DNA of 64,000 bases from Candidatus Tepidiaquacellales bacterium UBA2330 (GCA_002344965.1 DDUU01000034.1:1-64000); one strand, 5' to 3'; counted from the stretch's first letter, positions 18,901 to 28,210 are shown. The notes: a model not told the origin generated them from the letters alone. Program-made: numbers and translations.

Positions 18901-19325
18901 TTGATTCTGCAAAATCTATATTAGATTCGGCAACACTTAAATGCGCACCTTTATTTGCGAATGCTCCAAACGGAACATATTATCTGCAGACAAAACACAG
19001 AAACGCACTTGAAACCTGGAGCAAGGCAGGCGGTCAGTCTTATGTAAAGGGTGTTTCGCTGGTTTATGACTTTACTTCAGCTCAGACTCAGACATACGGA
19101 AATAATTCTACATTGAAAGGAACTAAGTATTGTATTTACTCAGGGGATGTGGATCAGGACGGAACTATCGATCTTACCGACGGAAGTCTGATTGACAATG
19201 ACGCTTTTAATTTTGCATCCGGATATCTGCCAACCGACGTAAACGGCGACGGGCTTATTGATCTGGCTGACGGTGTTTATACTGATAATAACGGTGCGAA
19301 TTTTGTGTCGAAAGTAACACCATAA
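15981..19325 (+). CDS. Secreted reprolysin-like (M12) metallopeptidase with dockerin-like C-terminal module
   Basis: The 1,114-residue protein has a signal peptide (about 1-28), a propeptide-like region to about 205, and a zinc metallopeptidase domain (about 207-425). The zinc motif HEMGHQFRGNH gives His346, Glu347, His350 and His356, and the Met-turn follows in GSTIMGYAG, as in metzincins of the M12 type. Ig-like or beta-sandwich domains occupy about 430-770, and a jelly-roll-like domain about 780-925. The end (about 935-1114) is the shared module of the cluster: GFYN, a TVTFYLRN-type strand, KHRNALETWS, then two EF-loop-like repeats (DVDQDGTIDLTD and DVNGDGLIDLAD), ending FVSKVTP. Extracellular proteolysis is likely; no T9SS type A tail is present. 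Confidence 0.87.
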   Translation: MKKTTFLCVSAILFFCITMMMGVNTASSQQNNYRNLNWSDETGKSFTYEGERRIIPDIFRTVRINFNDLKNDLKNLPFESYDNLPQNQVQINLPKPDGTYGQFIINEYSMMEPELAAQFPEIKTFTIKGVDDPYATGKVDITMHGFHAMVLSVNGNYYIDPYSSEEKNIYISYYKKDLRPKTDYDCLVTEIAENEQIPMEFDATGEILRTYRLAVAATGEYTAFHGGTAALGQAAIVTAMNRVNGVYEKDFSVRMTLVANNINIVYTNSATDPYTNNNGSTMLGQNQTNLDNVIGNANYDIGHVFSTGGGGIAGLGVVCITGQKARGVTGLPSPTGDVFYIDFVAHEMGHQFRGNHSFNGVLGSCSGGNRNGSTAWEPGSGSTIMGYAGICGADDLQAFSNDHFHTGSITEITNYTQTGNGNSCPVQTATGNTPPTVSVPTGGFTIPISTPFQLTGSATDVNNPNSLTYNWEQYDVGPAGSPNSPSGNAPIFRSFSSVTTPTRIFPKLSDLLNNTQTIGEILPTYTRSLTFRMTVRDNNAGAGGIGIGTVAFNVSSAAGPFIVTSPNTNVNWNSSIPQTVTWNVANTTASPVSCANVNILLSTDGGNTYPYTLLTNTPNDGSQSVTLPGVNTTTARIKVEAVGNIFFDISNTNFQISNTSLPAISHTPLTSQLKSSWPVSVDAVVTSIHPIDSSWVVWYKNSPVNTKQFKLINTSGNNYSALFNSLNSDVVVGDMIYYKIFAKNLSAGNERDSTAQFSFSIIDNNLCEDFTNVSFPPSGWDITYTGTLYWTRNAVSGYGTGSGSAKFDFWTATAGNTQLLNSKIFETALTGDTLKFDHAYAPYTDGSTDTLEILTSTNGGTSYSTLVKLWGNNINGNLNTRTALGSAFTPTSGQWATKKYSLPAGTNKVRFRARSGWGNNLYLDNICVIKAAVGVPSDITLAPEGFYNVSPGNLNMRDTVTFYLRNSTTPFAKVDSAKSILDSATLKCAPLFANAPNGTYYLQTKHRNALETWSKAGGQSYVKGVSLVYDFTSAQTQTYGNNSTLKGTKYCIYSGDVDQDGTIDLTDGSLIDNDAFNFASGYLPTDVNGDGLIDLADGVYTDNNGANFVSKVTP

Positions 19326-19427
19326 AAAAATTACTTATGGCAAAATATTTATGACTAATATGGAATAATTAGTTTCGGTTTATAAAATAAATAGTTGTCA
19401 TTTAAAATTTGTATTTTGAAATTTATT

Positions 19428-19455
19428 CCGCAGGCTTTAGCCTGCGGTTTTTTTT
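19428..19455. terminator. CCGCAGGC-type terminator, copy 1
   Basis: The stem CCGCAGGC-TTTA-GCCTGCGG is followed by eight T. It lies between the convergent metallopeptidase gene and the minus-strand gene 19497-20957. Confidence 0.85.
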
Positions 19456-19496
19456 ATCAAATAAAATACAATTATAATTTTAACTTATTAAAAATA

Positions 19497-20957
19497 TCAT
19501 GCTCTCTTCAGCTGACCGACTTTCTCCGTAAGCCAGTCAGCAAGACCTTTATAACTGATTTTTTCTGCGGTGATTTTCAGCTTATACAGATCTTCATCTT
19601 TTACAATACCTTCTGATTTAATTCTGATCAGATCTCTGACACATTTTGCAAAAGTTCCTATTGCTTCTTTACCTAAACTGCTGACTTCTTTTGTATTACT
19701 TAAATAATTCAGTGTAGCTGAAACGAGTGATAATCCTTCTTCAATATAACCAAGTTCATAATAAATTTTAAGCTGCAGGATCTTTACGTCAAGCTTGAAC
19801 AGGAATAAATTATATTTTATCCGGAGTATGTATTCAAGAGATTTTCCAAAATCATTTCTTGAAAATGAAAGATAAGCCATTGAAAAAATTTTCATATTAT
19901 CACGGTGATGTTCGTGCAGTTCAGCTGAATACTTTTCTATAAATTTTTCAAGCCATTGATACTCTCCTATAAAAGAAGAATCCAATACAATATTTCTGAA
20001 TAACACGATATGAAAATTTTCTGAATTCATTGGTTTATACACTCCGTTTTCCAGCATATATTTTTGGAGTTCAAACGCTTCCTTCGAGCCAAGTTTATTT
20101 ACACCGCAGTAAGTGAGCATTGTATTCCAGAGCACATAATTTTCCGGCTGACCGAAATAAGATGAATGCTTCTTCAGAAGTTTCTTCAGATTAAAGTAAT
20201 ACGTGGTATTTTCCTTATGACTGTTCATCATATAAATTCCCTGAAAGATCTGCAGGTAAGGAAAGTGTTCGTGATCTGTATTGACACCGGACATAAAGTT
20301 TATCGGGTCTAAATTTTTCAGTATCAAATCAAGCAGATTATCTCTTACCGGAATTCCGTAAGCTGCAGCGAGATTTTTTTCATCTTCAAACTTAAAAGCG
20401 GATATCAATGCGGCAGCCGCAATATTCTCTCCGGTTTGCAGAGAGAATTCAAAAGAACTGCTAAAATCATCTCTGTTAAGTGAGCAATCGCGATGGACAG
20501 CGGTAAGAAAATACCGATCAATAAAAAATCCAACGCTTCCTTTTCCTGAATCATCAAAATTTTTGCTGATCTCGCTGTACTCTTTGTCGAACTCCTTATA
20601 CAATTTTCTTTTACGCAGCTGGTTCAGCAGAAAATACTTTTTCTTTGATGTCTGTTCTTCAAGTTCGAGATGAATCAGAAAATCCTTGCTGATCCTGAAC
20701 AAATGCGAGGACAAGGTACGGATAAGATTATCTGACCTGATTCCGTTATACTTTTTACAGGGAAATAATTTACCGAAGATAAATTCATTGCTTAAATATT
20801 TATCATTAAAATCCGGATAGAAAGATTTTATAGATTTAAAGAAAGGAAGCAGATCCCTTCCTTTATTGTAAAAAGGCGAGCCGATGAATTTTTCTAATTG
20901 TTTAAATTCATCCTCAGAGAGCGTTTTTAACAAGTTTATTAATTTAGAATCAGTCAT
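19497..20957 (-). CDS. SP(Y/F)F-motif helical protein, paralogue A, unknown function
   Basis: The 486-residue protein lacks a signal peptide and looks almost entirely alpha-helical. Its N-terminus reads KLINLLKTLSEDEF, then LEKFIGSPFYNKGRDL and SIKSFYPDF, a pattern I know from unnamed, often multi-copy Bacteroidota proteins. The C-terminus ends near DWLTEKVGQLK. It is close to paralogue C (52119-53594) throughout and more distantly related to B (34525-35964). No DNA-binding or catalytic motif was seen. It is divergently transcribed from the giant protein gene at 21130, with 172 bases between the starts, which suggests shared regulation or partnership. Function unknown. Confidence 0.7.
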   Translation of the reverse strand: MTDSKLINLLKTLSEDEFKQLEKFIGSPFYNKGRDLLPFFKSIKSFYPDFNDKYLSNEFIFGKLFPCKKYNGIRSDNLIRTLSSHLFRISKDFLIHLELEEQTSKKKYFLLNQLRKRKLYKEFDKEYSEISKNFDDSGKGSVGFFIDRYFLTAVHRDCSLNRDDFSSSFEFSLQTGENIAAAALISAFKFEDEKNLAAAYGIPVRDNLLDLILKNLDPINFMSGVNTDHEHFPYLQIFQGIYMMNSHKENTTYYFNLKKLLKKHSSYFGQPENYVLWNTMLTYCGVNKLGSKEAFELQKYMLENGVYKPMNSENFHIVLFRNIVLDSSFIGEYQWLEKFIEKYSAELHEHHRDNMKIFSMAYLSFSRNDFGKSLEYILRIKYNLFLFKLDVKILQLKIYYELGYIEEGLSLVSATLNYLSNTKEVSSLGKEAIGTFAKCVRDLIRIKSEGIVKDEDLYKLKITAEKISYKGLADWLTEKVGQLKRA

Positions 20958-21061
20958 TTTACTGCAACAAATTAATCCTTAATAACTGCAATTCCAACTC
21001 ATTTTTCAAACATTTAATCTTTTCAAGAAAATCCGGATGTCATTATTGCCTTAAAATCTTT

Positions 21062-21092
21062 TTGAAATATTTTTTCAACGGTCATAATTTTG
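21062..21092 (+). promoter_or_regulatory. Bacteroidota-type promoter of the 1,880-aa gene
   Basis: TTG at 21062-21064 and TAATTTTG at 21085-21092, separated by 20 bases, match the -33/-7 consensus TTG...TAnnTTTG. A similar arrangement and the same downstream TTACGGGG-N6-ATG occur before the gene at 53781. Confidence 0.6.
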
Positions 21093-21129
21093 TATCAACT
21101 TTTTTAAAATTAAACTTACGGGGTTAAAA

Positions 21130-24100
21130 ATGATTTCAAACAATTCAAAACAATGCATCAGAAATTTTAAAATTTCAGCTTTAAATTTTATTTCAGAATT
21201 CTTTAAAATCCTCGTAGGCCTGACCTGCCGGATGCAAAATAATACATGCGGATCGCTTAGATTCAATAGCCGGCAGGAAGGCGTGGGAGGAAGAGTGAAA
21301 ATATTAAAGGCAGTAACCATAGCAGTTTTTATGTTTTCAACATTACCAGTAAAAGCTGTCTGGACAACTTACGGCACGGATTACGGTTGGGAGATATGGG
21401 CATCGGATTTTATAAATGCAAATACAGGATGGATAGTAGGTGCAAACGGCAGAATTCAGAAAACTGTTAACGGCGGTCTCTCCTGGCAGTGGCAGGGCGG
21501 CTTCACTGAAGTATTCAGGAACATAAAAATGTTTGACATCAATAACGGGATAATCAGCGGACATAACGGTATCATACTCAAAACGTCAAACTCAGGACTA
21601 AGCTGGTCACAATCAGCAGGTATGGTTTCTTTTTATGGAATGGATGCGTTCGATAGTCAAAATATTATATGTGTTGGTTCAAATAAAAATTATTCAAAAA
21701 CAACAGACGGCGGGGTATCATGGACACACGGAGTAATTAATGCAGGCGGTGTAGGTGCTCATAACTTTGACATTTACGGAATTGAATATCTTGATTTGAA
21801 TACAATATTACTCAGCAGTTCTGTGATCTCTGCATTAGTAATCCCCGTGCCTGTTATTTTAAGATCAACAAACGGCGGCAATAATTTCAGCGTTGTCGCT
21901 TCCTGGGGATACGGCGATGGATTTGATAATGCAAGTCTGAATGATATTGAATTCAGCCCGTCGGGAAATGTCGGATTTGCATGCGGATCAAACGGCACGA
22001 TAATCAGATCCTCTAACGGCGGAGTAAACTGGTCGGTTGTTATGACCTCAGCATCTGACCTTCGCCAGATAGAATTCAAAAATAATGATACTGCTTTTGT
22101 CTGCGGAAGCGGCGGTCAGGTTTTTAAAACAGCAAACGGCGGAATAAACTGGACAAGCTGGCCGAATACCGGCACACCTTATAATCTCCGCACTATTTCT
22201 TATGCGGATAATTTTGTCTCATCTGCCGGAGTTAACGGTACTTTCATCAGAAATAACCCGGTTGCAGCACAGGTTACGGTATCCGGAGCTAATACGGGTA
22301 ACGGTAATTATGAAAGTTTATCCGATGCATTTAACGGAATCGGAGCAGGTTCGCAGTCAGGCGCAAATATTAATATTACAATTAATACTAACATTACCGA
22401 ACCTCAGCAGGGTGCTACACCGGGCAATGGTGACTGGGCAAGCGTTACAATAAAGCCTGCTGCTAATACAGCAATTACTGTCACCGCAACACCGAATAAC
22501 GGAGTTCCGCTGTTTAGTTTTAACGGTGCGAAAAATATTACAATTGACGGAATAGATTCAGGCGGCGCATCGCTTACACTATCAAATTCAAGTACTTCGG
22601 GCTGGGCAGGTACAAGCACTGTTTTGTTTCAATATGATGCGACAAATAATAAAGTTAAGAACTGCAGAATACTCGGCTCTTCACAGAATAATTTATCCGG
22701 TCATGCAGCAACGGTTTTATTTTACAGAAATTCTTCCGCGACAGGCAATGACAATAATGTAATTGAAAATTGTGATATAGGTCCGGCAGGTCAGCTGCCG
22801 CATTGTGCGGTTTCATTTTTGGGATCGACAACAAATACAACGGTTTACAACAGTAATGATACAGTCCGCAACTGTAAAATCTATGATTACTTTAATGTAA
22901 ACGGTAACAGTGCGGGAATTTATATCGGCGCAGGAAACACCGGAATAGCAATTGAGAATAACAGATTATACCAAACTTCATCAAGAGTTGCATCGGGATT
23001 AAATTTAAATCATAACGGGATCTTTGTTAATAATACAAACGGTAACGCTTTCAGCATTAAAGGTAATACGATAGGTTATTCTTCTTCAGCGGGAACAGGA
23101 GTGTATTCAGCGAATCTGAAAACAGGTTCATATTTTTACGGCATATTTCTTTCGGCAGGCGTTTCTGCTCAATCATCAATATCCAATAATACAATAGCCG
23201 GACTGGATATCAGCGGTACCTCTGCCGGTGTAAATTTGATTAATGTACAAAATGGTTTTACGATTATCAGCAATAATACAATCGGAAGTATGACGGCATT
23301 AAGTGATATTAAATATGCTTCAGGCACTTCGGAGTTGCATGTTTTTAAAATTGAAGGAAGCGGAAGTAAAACAGTATCTGACAATAAAGCCGGCGGTATA
23401 CGCTATTCAGCCTCATCTTCTAAATTTTACGGAATGCGTTTCATTGCATTTAGTAATGATCCGATAATCTTTAGAAATAATACACTTGGCGGCGCAGCAG
23501 CAAATTCTCTTCAGCATCATCTTGCAAATACATCAAGTCAGATGACAGGAATTTCATGTGAAGGCGCAGGTTCGCCGGCTCTGCTTATTGAGAATAATCT
23601 AATAAGAAATATGAATTCAGCGGCAACGAATGCAAATCCGGGTACTTCCGGTATTTATATAAATCTTGCGTCAGGAAATCAAACTGTCAGGAACAATACA
23701 GTTCACTCCCTAAGCATAACAAATACAAGTTCAGTCTGTAACCTCAGCGGCATCAGAATTAATAACGGTATAAACGGAATTGCAGCATCAAACAAAATTC
23801 ACTCACTCATAATCAGCAATTCAGTTTCTTCTTTATCGGGTATTACAATCAGCAGCGGCACTTATGATTTTGTAAACAATATGATCAGTCTCGGAAAAGA
23901 CAGCTCCGGTGCAAACATGACAGGAGGAAGCACAATTTTCGGTATAAATATCGGCATTCCTGCAGTAAGCAATTTGTATTATAATAGTGTTTATATATCA
24001 GGAAATCCTGCAGGCGTTTCTATGAATACTTATGCTTTGGCAAGTTTCGTATCATCAAATCAGAGAAATTATTACAACAATATTTTTTATAACGGCAGAT

Positions 24101-26772
24101 CAAACAGCGGATCTATCGGAAAGCATTACGCAGTCCGGCTGGAAGGCACTTCCCCAAATCCTCCCGGTCTTTTATGTAATCATAATGATTTATTGTCAAC
24201 CGGAAACGGAGGCGTTTTGGGATTTTACAATAGTGCTGATGTTTTAAATTTATCGGCATGGAAATTAGTTACAGGTAAGGATTCAAACAGTGTTTCGGAT
24301 AATCCGAGATTTAAAAGCCACACAGATCTTCACATTGATTCAACTATGTCAACTTCAATTAGTAATGGCGGATTAAACATAGCGGCAATAACAACTGACA
24401 TTGACAGCAATATAAGAAATGTTTCAAATCCGGATATTGGGTGTGATGAATTCAATTCTGCTGTAACTGCTGAAGCATTAAACTTTGACGGAATTAATGA
24501 CTATGTGTCTTTACCCATTTCATTGTCACAGGCACTGACAGCTCCTGCAGTTTCTGAATTCACAATTGAGTACTGGTTTAAAGGCAGCAATCTTCAGTCC
24601 GCTGTCCGGTTTCAGATGAATTCAAGTACTTACATTGTAGCCGGATGGGGAACTCCCGGAAACCAAAAACATCTGATTTCAACTGAAGGATTTACGAACG
24701 GGATCAGTGTTGGGTCAGGTGCAGATGACGGAAACTGGCACCACATTGCCATGACCTGGAAAAGGAACACTATTAACGGTTTCAAAAGCTATCTTGACGG
24801 AGCTCTCATTCAGCAGCGAAATTCTGTAGATGCAAATCTCCCGTCATTATCCGTTGCAGGGATTTTAGGCAGTCAATTCGGATCTTCAGAATTTATGAAC
24901 GGCTCTTTAGACGAAGTTAGAATCTGGACCCGAGCTTTAAGTCAGTTTGAAATTGCTGCAAATATGTATCAGGAAATAGATTCAGCTTCGGGACTTCTTG
25001 CAAGTTATCATTTTAATCAGGGGATTGCTGATGGTAACAATTCCGGATTGACAACTCTTACAGAAACTTCATCAAACAATTTTTCAGGTACTCTCACTAA
25101 TTTTGATTTAAACGGAACTGTCTCAAACTGGGTAAAGCCGGGACCGGGTTTTTGTTCACCTTATATTGAAGTGAATGTACAGGGAAACGGAATCACAATA
25201 AATGACGGCGATCTTTCTCCCTCTTTCAATGATCATACTATTTTCGATTCTGTAAATGCAGGTTCAAGCTTTGTACGGACATATACTGTACAAAACGTTG
25301 GGGCTGACAGTCTTAACGCAGGGAATATCATAATAACCGGAGCAGATTCCGGAATGTTTACCGCAGGCGCGCTTATCCCTGCAGGTAAAATTCCGCCCGG
25401 AAGTTCAGCAACTTTCAGTGTTACTTTTACTCCCGGAAATTCCGGTCAGAAAAATGCTGTGGTTCATATACTGAACAGTGACTGCAATGAAAATGATTAT
25501 GACTTTGCTGTCAGGGGTTATGGTAAGCAATCTTCTGCACAGGTGCTTAACTTTGACGGAATAAATGATAATGTAGAGCTTCCGGTTTCGTTATCTCAAA
25601 ATCTTACATCTCCGGCAGTATCGGAAATTACAATTGAATATTGGTTTAAAGGAACCAATCTTCAGTCAGCAGTCCGCTTTCAGTCGCCGAACAAATGGAT
25701 TGTCGCCGGCTGGGGTGCTCCGGGAAATCAAAAGCATATTATATCTACCGAAGGCGGGACGGACGGAATCAATGTCGGCGCTGATGCAACTGACGGCAGC
25801 TGGCATCACGTTGCCATGACCTGGAAAAAAAATACTTTAAACGGATTTAAAAGTTATCTTGACGGCGAACTTGTGGATCAGAAAAATTCTTCTGATATTG
25901 ATCTTCCGCTTATTGAAGTTTCAGGTTATCTTGGCAGGTATAATGCCGGCAGCGGAGAATATTTACAGGGTTCGCTTGATGAAGTCAGAATATGGACACG
26001 CGAACTGAGTCAGGCAGAAATTGCCGCTAATATGTTAACTGAAATAAATTCAGGTCCCGGACTACTTGCAAGTTATCACTTCAATCAGGGACTGGCGGGA
26101 GAAAACAATTCAGCTATTACTACGCTGAATGATGCAGCAAATAATTATCACGGAGCTCTTGCAAATTTTGAATTAAATGGAATTACATCAAACTGGATAT
26201 CGCCCGGACCGGAATTAAGCGAACCATTGAATACAATTAATATAGCTGTAATATCAGAAGGTTATTATAATCCTGCGTTAAATTTACAAAGCAGAAAAGA
26301 TACATTGAAAGTTTATCTTTGTCAGAATCTGTCTCCGTATAATGCAATAGATTCTTCAGTCGGAATAATTGATTCAGTCTCGCATAGTTCGGAGTTTACT
26401 TTCTTAAATGCTCCGGCAGGAAGTTATTATCTTAAACTGGTACACAGAAACTGCATCGAGACTTGGAGCGCAATGCCGGTAAATATTCCTTCTGTTTACA
26501 ATTATGATTTTACTTCATCACTGTCTCAGGCATTCGGAAATAATATGAAACAGGTTAATACTTCACCGGATAGATTTGCAATATACAGCGGAGATGTAAA
26601 TCAGGATGGTGTGATAGATTTGGCGGATGGAAGTCTAATTGATAATGATGCATTTAATTTTGCATCGGGATATCTGCCGACGGATGTAAACGGCGACGGA
26701 GTTATTGATCTGGCAGACGGCGTGTATGCTGATAATAACGGGTTTAACTTTGTGAGTAAAATAGCGCCATAA
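21130..26772 (+). CDS. Giant secreted beta-propeller/beta-helix/LamG protein with dockerin-like C-terminal module
   Basis: The 1,880-residue protein contains, in order: a signal segment at about 56-77; Ycf48/BNR-like propeller repeats (about 80-380, for example GWIVGANGRIQKTVNGG); a right-handed parallel beta-helix (about 390-1110, many NNTIxG-type rungs); a LamG domain (about 1118-1340); a choice-of-anchor D-like Ig domain (about 1345-1465); a second LamG copy (about 1470-1695); and the shared C-terminal module (about 1705-1880) with loops DVNQDGVIDLAD and DVNGDGVIDLAD, ending FVSKIAP. Start: ATG 21130 follows the same TTACGGGG box as the gene at 53781, but GTG at 21295 has a strong GGGAGG five to nine bases upstream and sits right before the signal peptide. 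A surface adhesin or structural role is inferred. Confidence 0.85.
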   Translation: MISNNSKQCIRNFKISALNFISEFFKILVGLTCRMQNNTCGSLRFNSRQEGVGGRVKILKAVTIAVFMFSTLPVKAVWTTYGTDYGWEIWASDFINANTGWIVGANGRIQKTVNGGLSWQWQGGFTEVFRNIKMFDINNGIISGHNGIILKTSNSGLSWSQSAGMVSFYGMDAFDSQNIICVGSNKNYSKTTDGGVSWTHGVINAGGVGAHNFDIYGIEYLDLNTILLSSSVISALVIPVPVILRSTNGGNNFSVVASWGYGDGFDNASLNDIEFSPSGNVGFACGSNGTIIRSSNGGVNWSVVMTSASDLRQIEFKNNDTAFVCGSGGQVFKTANGGINWTSWPNTGTPYNLRTISYADNFVSSAGVNGTFIRNNPVAAQVTVSGANTGNGNYESLSDAFNGIGAGSQSGANINITINTNITEPQQGATPGNGDWASVTIKPAANTAITVTATPNNGVPLFSFNGAKNITIDGIDSGGASLTLSNSSTSGWAGTSTVLFQYDATNNKVKNCRILGSSQNNLSGHAATVLFYRNSSATGNDNNVIENCDIGPAGQLPHCAVSFLGSTTNTTVYNSNDTVRNCKIYDYFNVNGNSAGIYIGAGNTGIAIENNRLYQTSSRVASGLNLNHNGIFVNNTNGNAFSIKGNTIGYSSSAGTGVYSANLKTGSYFYGIFLSAGVSAQSSISNNTIAGLDISGTSAGVNLINVQNGFTIISNNTIGSMTALSDIKYASGTSELHVFKIEGSGSKTVSDNKAGGIRYSASSSKFYGMRFIAFSNDPIIFRNNTLGGAAANSLQHHLANTSSQMTGISCEGAGSPALLIENNLIRNMNSAATNANPGTSGIYINLASGNQTVRNNTVHSLSITNTSSVCNLSGIRINNGINGIAASNKIHSLIISNSVSSLSGITISSGTYDFVNNMISLGKDSSGANMTGGSTIFGINIGIPAVSNLYYNSVYISGNPAGVSMNTYALASFVSSNQRNYYNNIFYNGRSNSGSIGKHYAVRLEGTSPNPPGLLCNHNDLLSTGNGGVLGFYNSADVLNLSAWKLVTGKDSNSVSDNPRFKSHTDLHIDSTMSTSISNGGLNIAAITTDIDSNIRNVSNPDIGCDEFNSAVTAEALNFDGINDYVSLPISLSQALTAPAVSEFTIEYWFKGSNLQSAVRFQMNSSTYIVAGWGTPGNQKHLISTEGFTNGISVGSGADDGNWHHIAMTWKRNTINGFKSYLDGALIQQRNSVDANLPSLSVAGILGSQFGSSEFMNGSLDEVRIWTRALSQFEIAANMYQEIDSASGLLASYHFNQGIADGNNSGLTTLTETSSNNFSGTLTNFDLNGTVSNWVKPGPGFCSPYIEVNVQGNGITINDGDLSPSFNDHTIFDSVNAGSSFVRTYTVQNVGADSLNAGNIIITGADSGMFTAGALIPAGKIPPGSSATFSVTFTPGNSGQKNAVVHILNSDCNENDYDFAVRGYGKQSSAQVLNFDGINDNVELPVSLSQNLTSPAVSEITIEYWFKGTNLQSAVRFQSPNKWIVAGWGAPGNQKHIISTEGGTDGINVGADATDGSWHHVAMTWKKNTLNGFKSYLDGELVDQKNSSDIDLPLIEVSGYLGRYNAGSGEYLQGSLDEVRIWTRELSQAEIAANMLTEINSGPGLLASYHFNQGLAGENNSAITTLNDAANNYHGALANFELNGITSNWISPGPELSEPLNTINIAVISEGYYNPALNLQSRKDTLKVYLCQNLSPYNAIDSSVGIIDSVSHSSEFTFLNAPAGSYYLKLVHRNCIETWSAMPVNIPSVYNYDFTSSLSQAFGNNMKQVNTSPDRFAIYSGDVNQDGVIDLADGSLIDNDAFNFASGYLPTDVNGDGVIDLADGVYADNNGFNFVSKIAP
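21218..21283 (+). promoter_or_regulatory. GC-rich stem-loop before the alternative GTG start
   Basis: The arms CCTGCCGG (21224-21231) and CCGGCAGG (21270-21277), extended by GCC/GGC across a small internal loop, form a strong helix in otherwise AT-rich DNA. It ends just before the Shine-Dalgarno sequence of the GTG at 21295. If that GTG is the true start, this is a 5' leader structure; otherwise it is coding. Confidence 0.45.
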
Positions 26773-26783
26773 ATTAATTACAT

Positions 26784-26862
26784 ATTACGAATTTCAAATG
26801 CTTATTTTTTATTTAATTATTCGAAATTTACGTCTCTTTATTTGACATTTGAAATTCGTAAT
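26784..26862. repeat. 17-bp perfect inverted repeat in the 3' flank
   Basis: ATTACGAATTTCAAATG at 26784-26800 is matched by its exact reverse complement at 26846-26862, with a 45-base AT-rich loop. Related words occur after the genes ending at 30523, 39493 and 63233. Confidence 0.8.
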
Positions 26863-26874
26863 TAGTAACTAATT

Positions 26875-26894
26875 CCGCAGGCATTAGCTTGCGG
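26875..26894. terminator. CCGCAGGC-type terminator, copy 2
   Basis: The stem CCGCAGGC-ATTA-GCTTGCGG (one G-T pair) lies between two convergent genes and is followed by ATTTTATTTATT. Confidence 0.78.
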
Positions 26895-26939
26895 ATTTTA
26901 TTTATTCAGTTATAAAGTATTTGCGGCAGCTTTAGCACT

Positions 26940-27983
26940 TTACTCTGCCAAAAACTTTCTTATTTCTCTTGCGCAGTCGGCTTCCCTGTTTATGAAAACA
27001 TAATGATAACATTCAGAGAATTCGACTGCCCTGGAATTTTTAATTTCAGTTTTGAAGCGTTTCATCTGTCCTGCTCTCCAGTCAAATAATATTTTCCAGG
27101 CTTCGTCATACCCGGCTTTCTTTTCTGAATCGAGATAATGATAGAAAGGAAGTCTGGTTTCCGGATTCCATTTTTCAAATATTCCCAGTACGGGAGCGGT
27201 GATAAGACTGTAATCAGTAACTGCAGAACTCATGATAATTTTTTGCGCAACTTCAGGAGGTGAAACAGTTCCGGAAATCTTTCCGTCACTGTCCCGGGTG
27301 TAAGTATCACAGATCGCGGAATTTGGTTCACGGTAACCGTTATACCTTACAAGCGCTGCCATGAAACTGTTCAGTGTAACAAGATCAGATTCTGCAAAGT
27401 CAAGCGAAGGCGGCTGAGCGAGATGTTTATGCTCTCCGTAATCCCAGCCGTCTAAGTAAACAAGTTTATTTACCCTGTCCGGATAATGAGTACCGATATA
27501 ATTCAGTTCACCTCCGGCAATTGAATGTCCGATAAATACTGCTTTGGATATATTCAGCTGATCAAGAATACTCATATAATCCCTGACTCTTATCTCTTCA
27601 CTATAACCTTCTTCCGGTTTACTCGATTTACCGAAACCTCTTCTTGTAATTCCGATAACGTGAAAAAGATCTGTAAACTGATATGCAAAATTATCAAATA
27701 CATGCGCATTGTCTCCCAGCCCGGTCAGCAGCACAATATATTCACCCGTCCCTCCCCAGTCAAGCACTTCAAGGCTTACTCCCGGTTCCGTTGTGATAAA
27801 TTTCACAGTATGGTTTGAAAGGTCATAACAGTTGTCAGCAGGATTGTCATAAATGATTTTGGGATGAGAATCGGCTGAGAGATTACAGGCTAACGCGGAT
27901 TTTAGATTTATAATTGTGAGCATTAATACAAATGAAAAGATAAGCGGTATATTCAGATCCGATTGTGCTGAAGAAATTTTCAT
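26940..27983 (-). CDS. Secreted alpha/beta hydrolase
   Basis: The 347-residue protein starts with a signal peptide (about 11-32). It then shows the alpha/beta hydrolase core: LLTGLGDNAHVFDNFA (oxyanion region, about 86-101), GITRRGFGKS (about 111-120), and the nucleophile elbow IGHSIAGGE with Ser154. A histidine in ECYHYVFINREADC near residue 328 is the likely catalytic His. The fold matches the epoxide-hydrolase/esterase-like group; the substrate cannot be predicted. It is monocistronic and convergent with the giant gene on its left. Confidence 0.85.
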   Translation of the reverse strand: MKISSAQSDLNIPLIFSFVLMLTIINLKSALACNLSADSHPKIIYDNPADNCYDLSNHTVKFITTEPGVSLEVLDWGGTGEYIVLLTGLGDNAHVFDNFAYQFTDLFHVIGITRRGFGKSSKPEEGYSEEIRVRDYMSILDQLNISKAVFIGHSIAGGELNYIGTHYPDRVNKLVYLDGWDYGEHKHLAQPPSLDFAESDLVTLNSFMAALVRYNGYREPNSAICDTYTRDSDGKISGTVSPPEVAQKIIMSSAVTDYSLITAPVLGIFEKWNPETRLPFYHYLDSEKKAGYDEAWKILFDWRAGQMKRFKTEIKNSRAVEFSECYHYVFINREADCAREIRKFLAE

Positions 27984-28210
27984 AATCTGTTTTTTAAATT
28001 TTTAAACAATTTTTAAAAGTTAAATTAATAAAACCTGAATCCAAGCACAACTTTATTAATTACTTATCAAAAGATTTCCGGAAAACAGCTTTATTATTTG
28101 AACAACTTTGTCAACTTTCCTGCTGAGAAAACATTTAAATTTTGCATTAAAAGCAACAAAAGCTTTGCCGGTCTCAAAATAGTTATGTCAACAATTAAAA
28201 AAAACTTTAG
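27984..28210. other. AT-rich divergent intergenic region
   Basis: This stretch lies between the divergent alpha/beta hydrolase gene and the promoter at 28211. No gene or clear repeat was seen. Confidence 0.4.

Noticed and set aside
19497..20957. DNA-binding regulator call for the SP(Y/F)F proteins
   Set aside because: No helix-turn-helix, zinc or kinase motif could be seen; the divergent position alone does not prove regulation.
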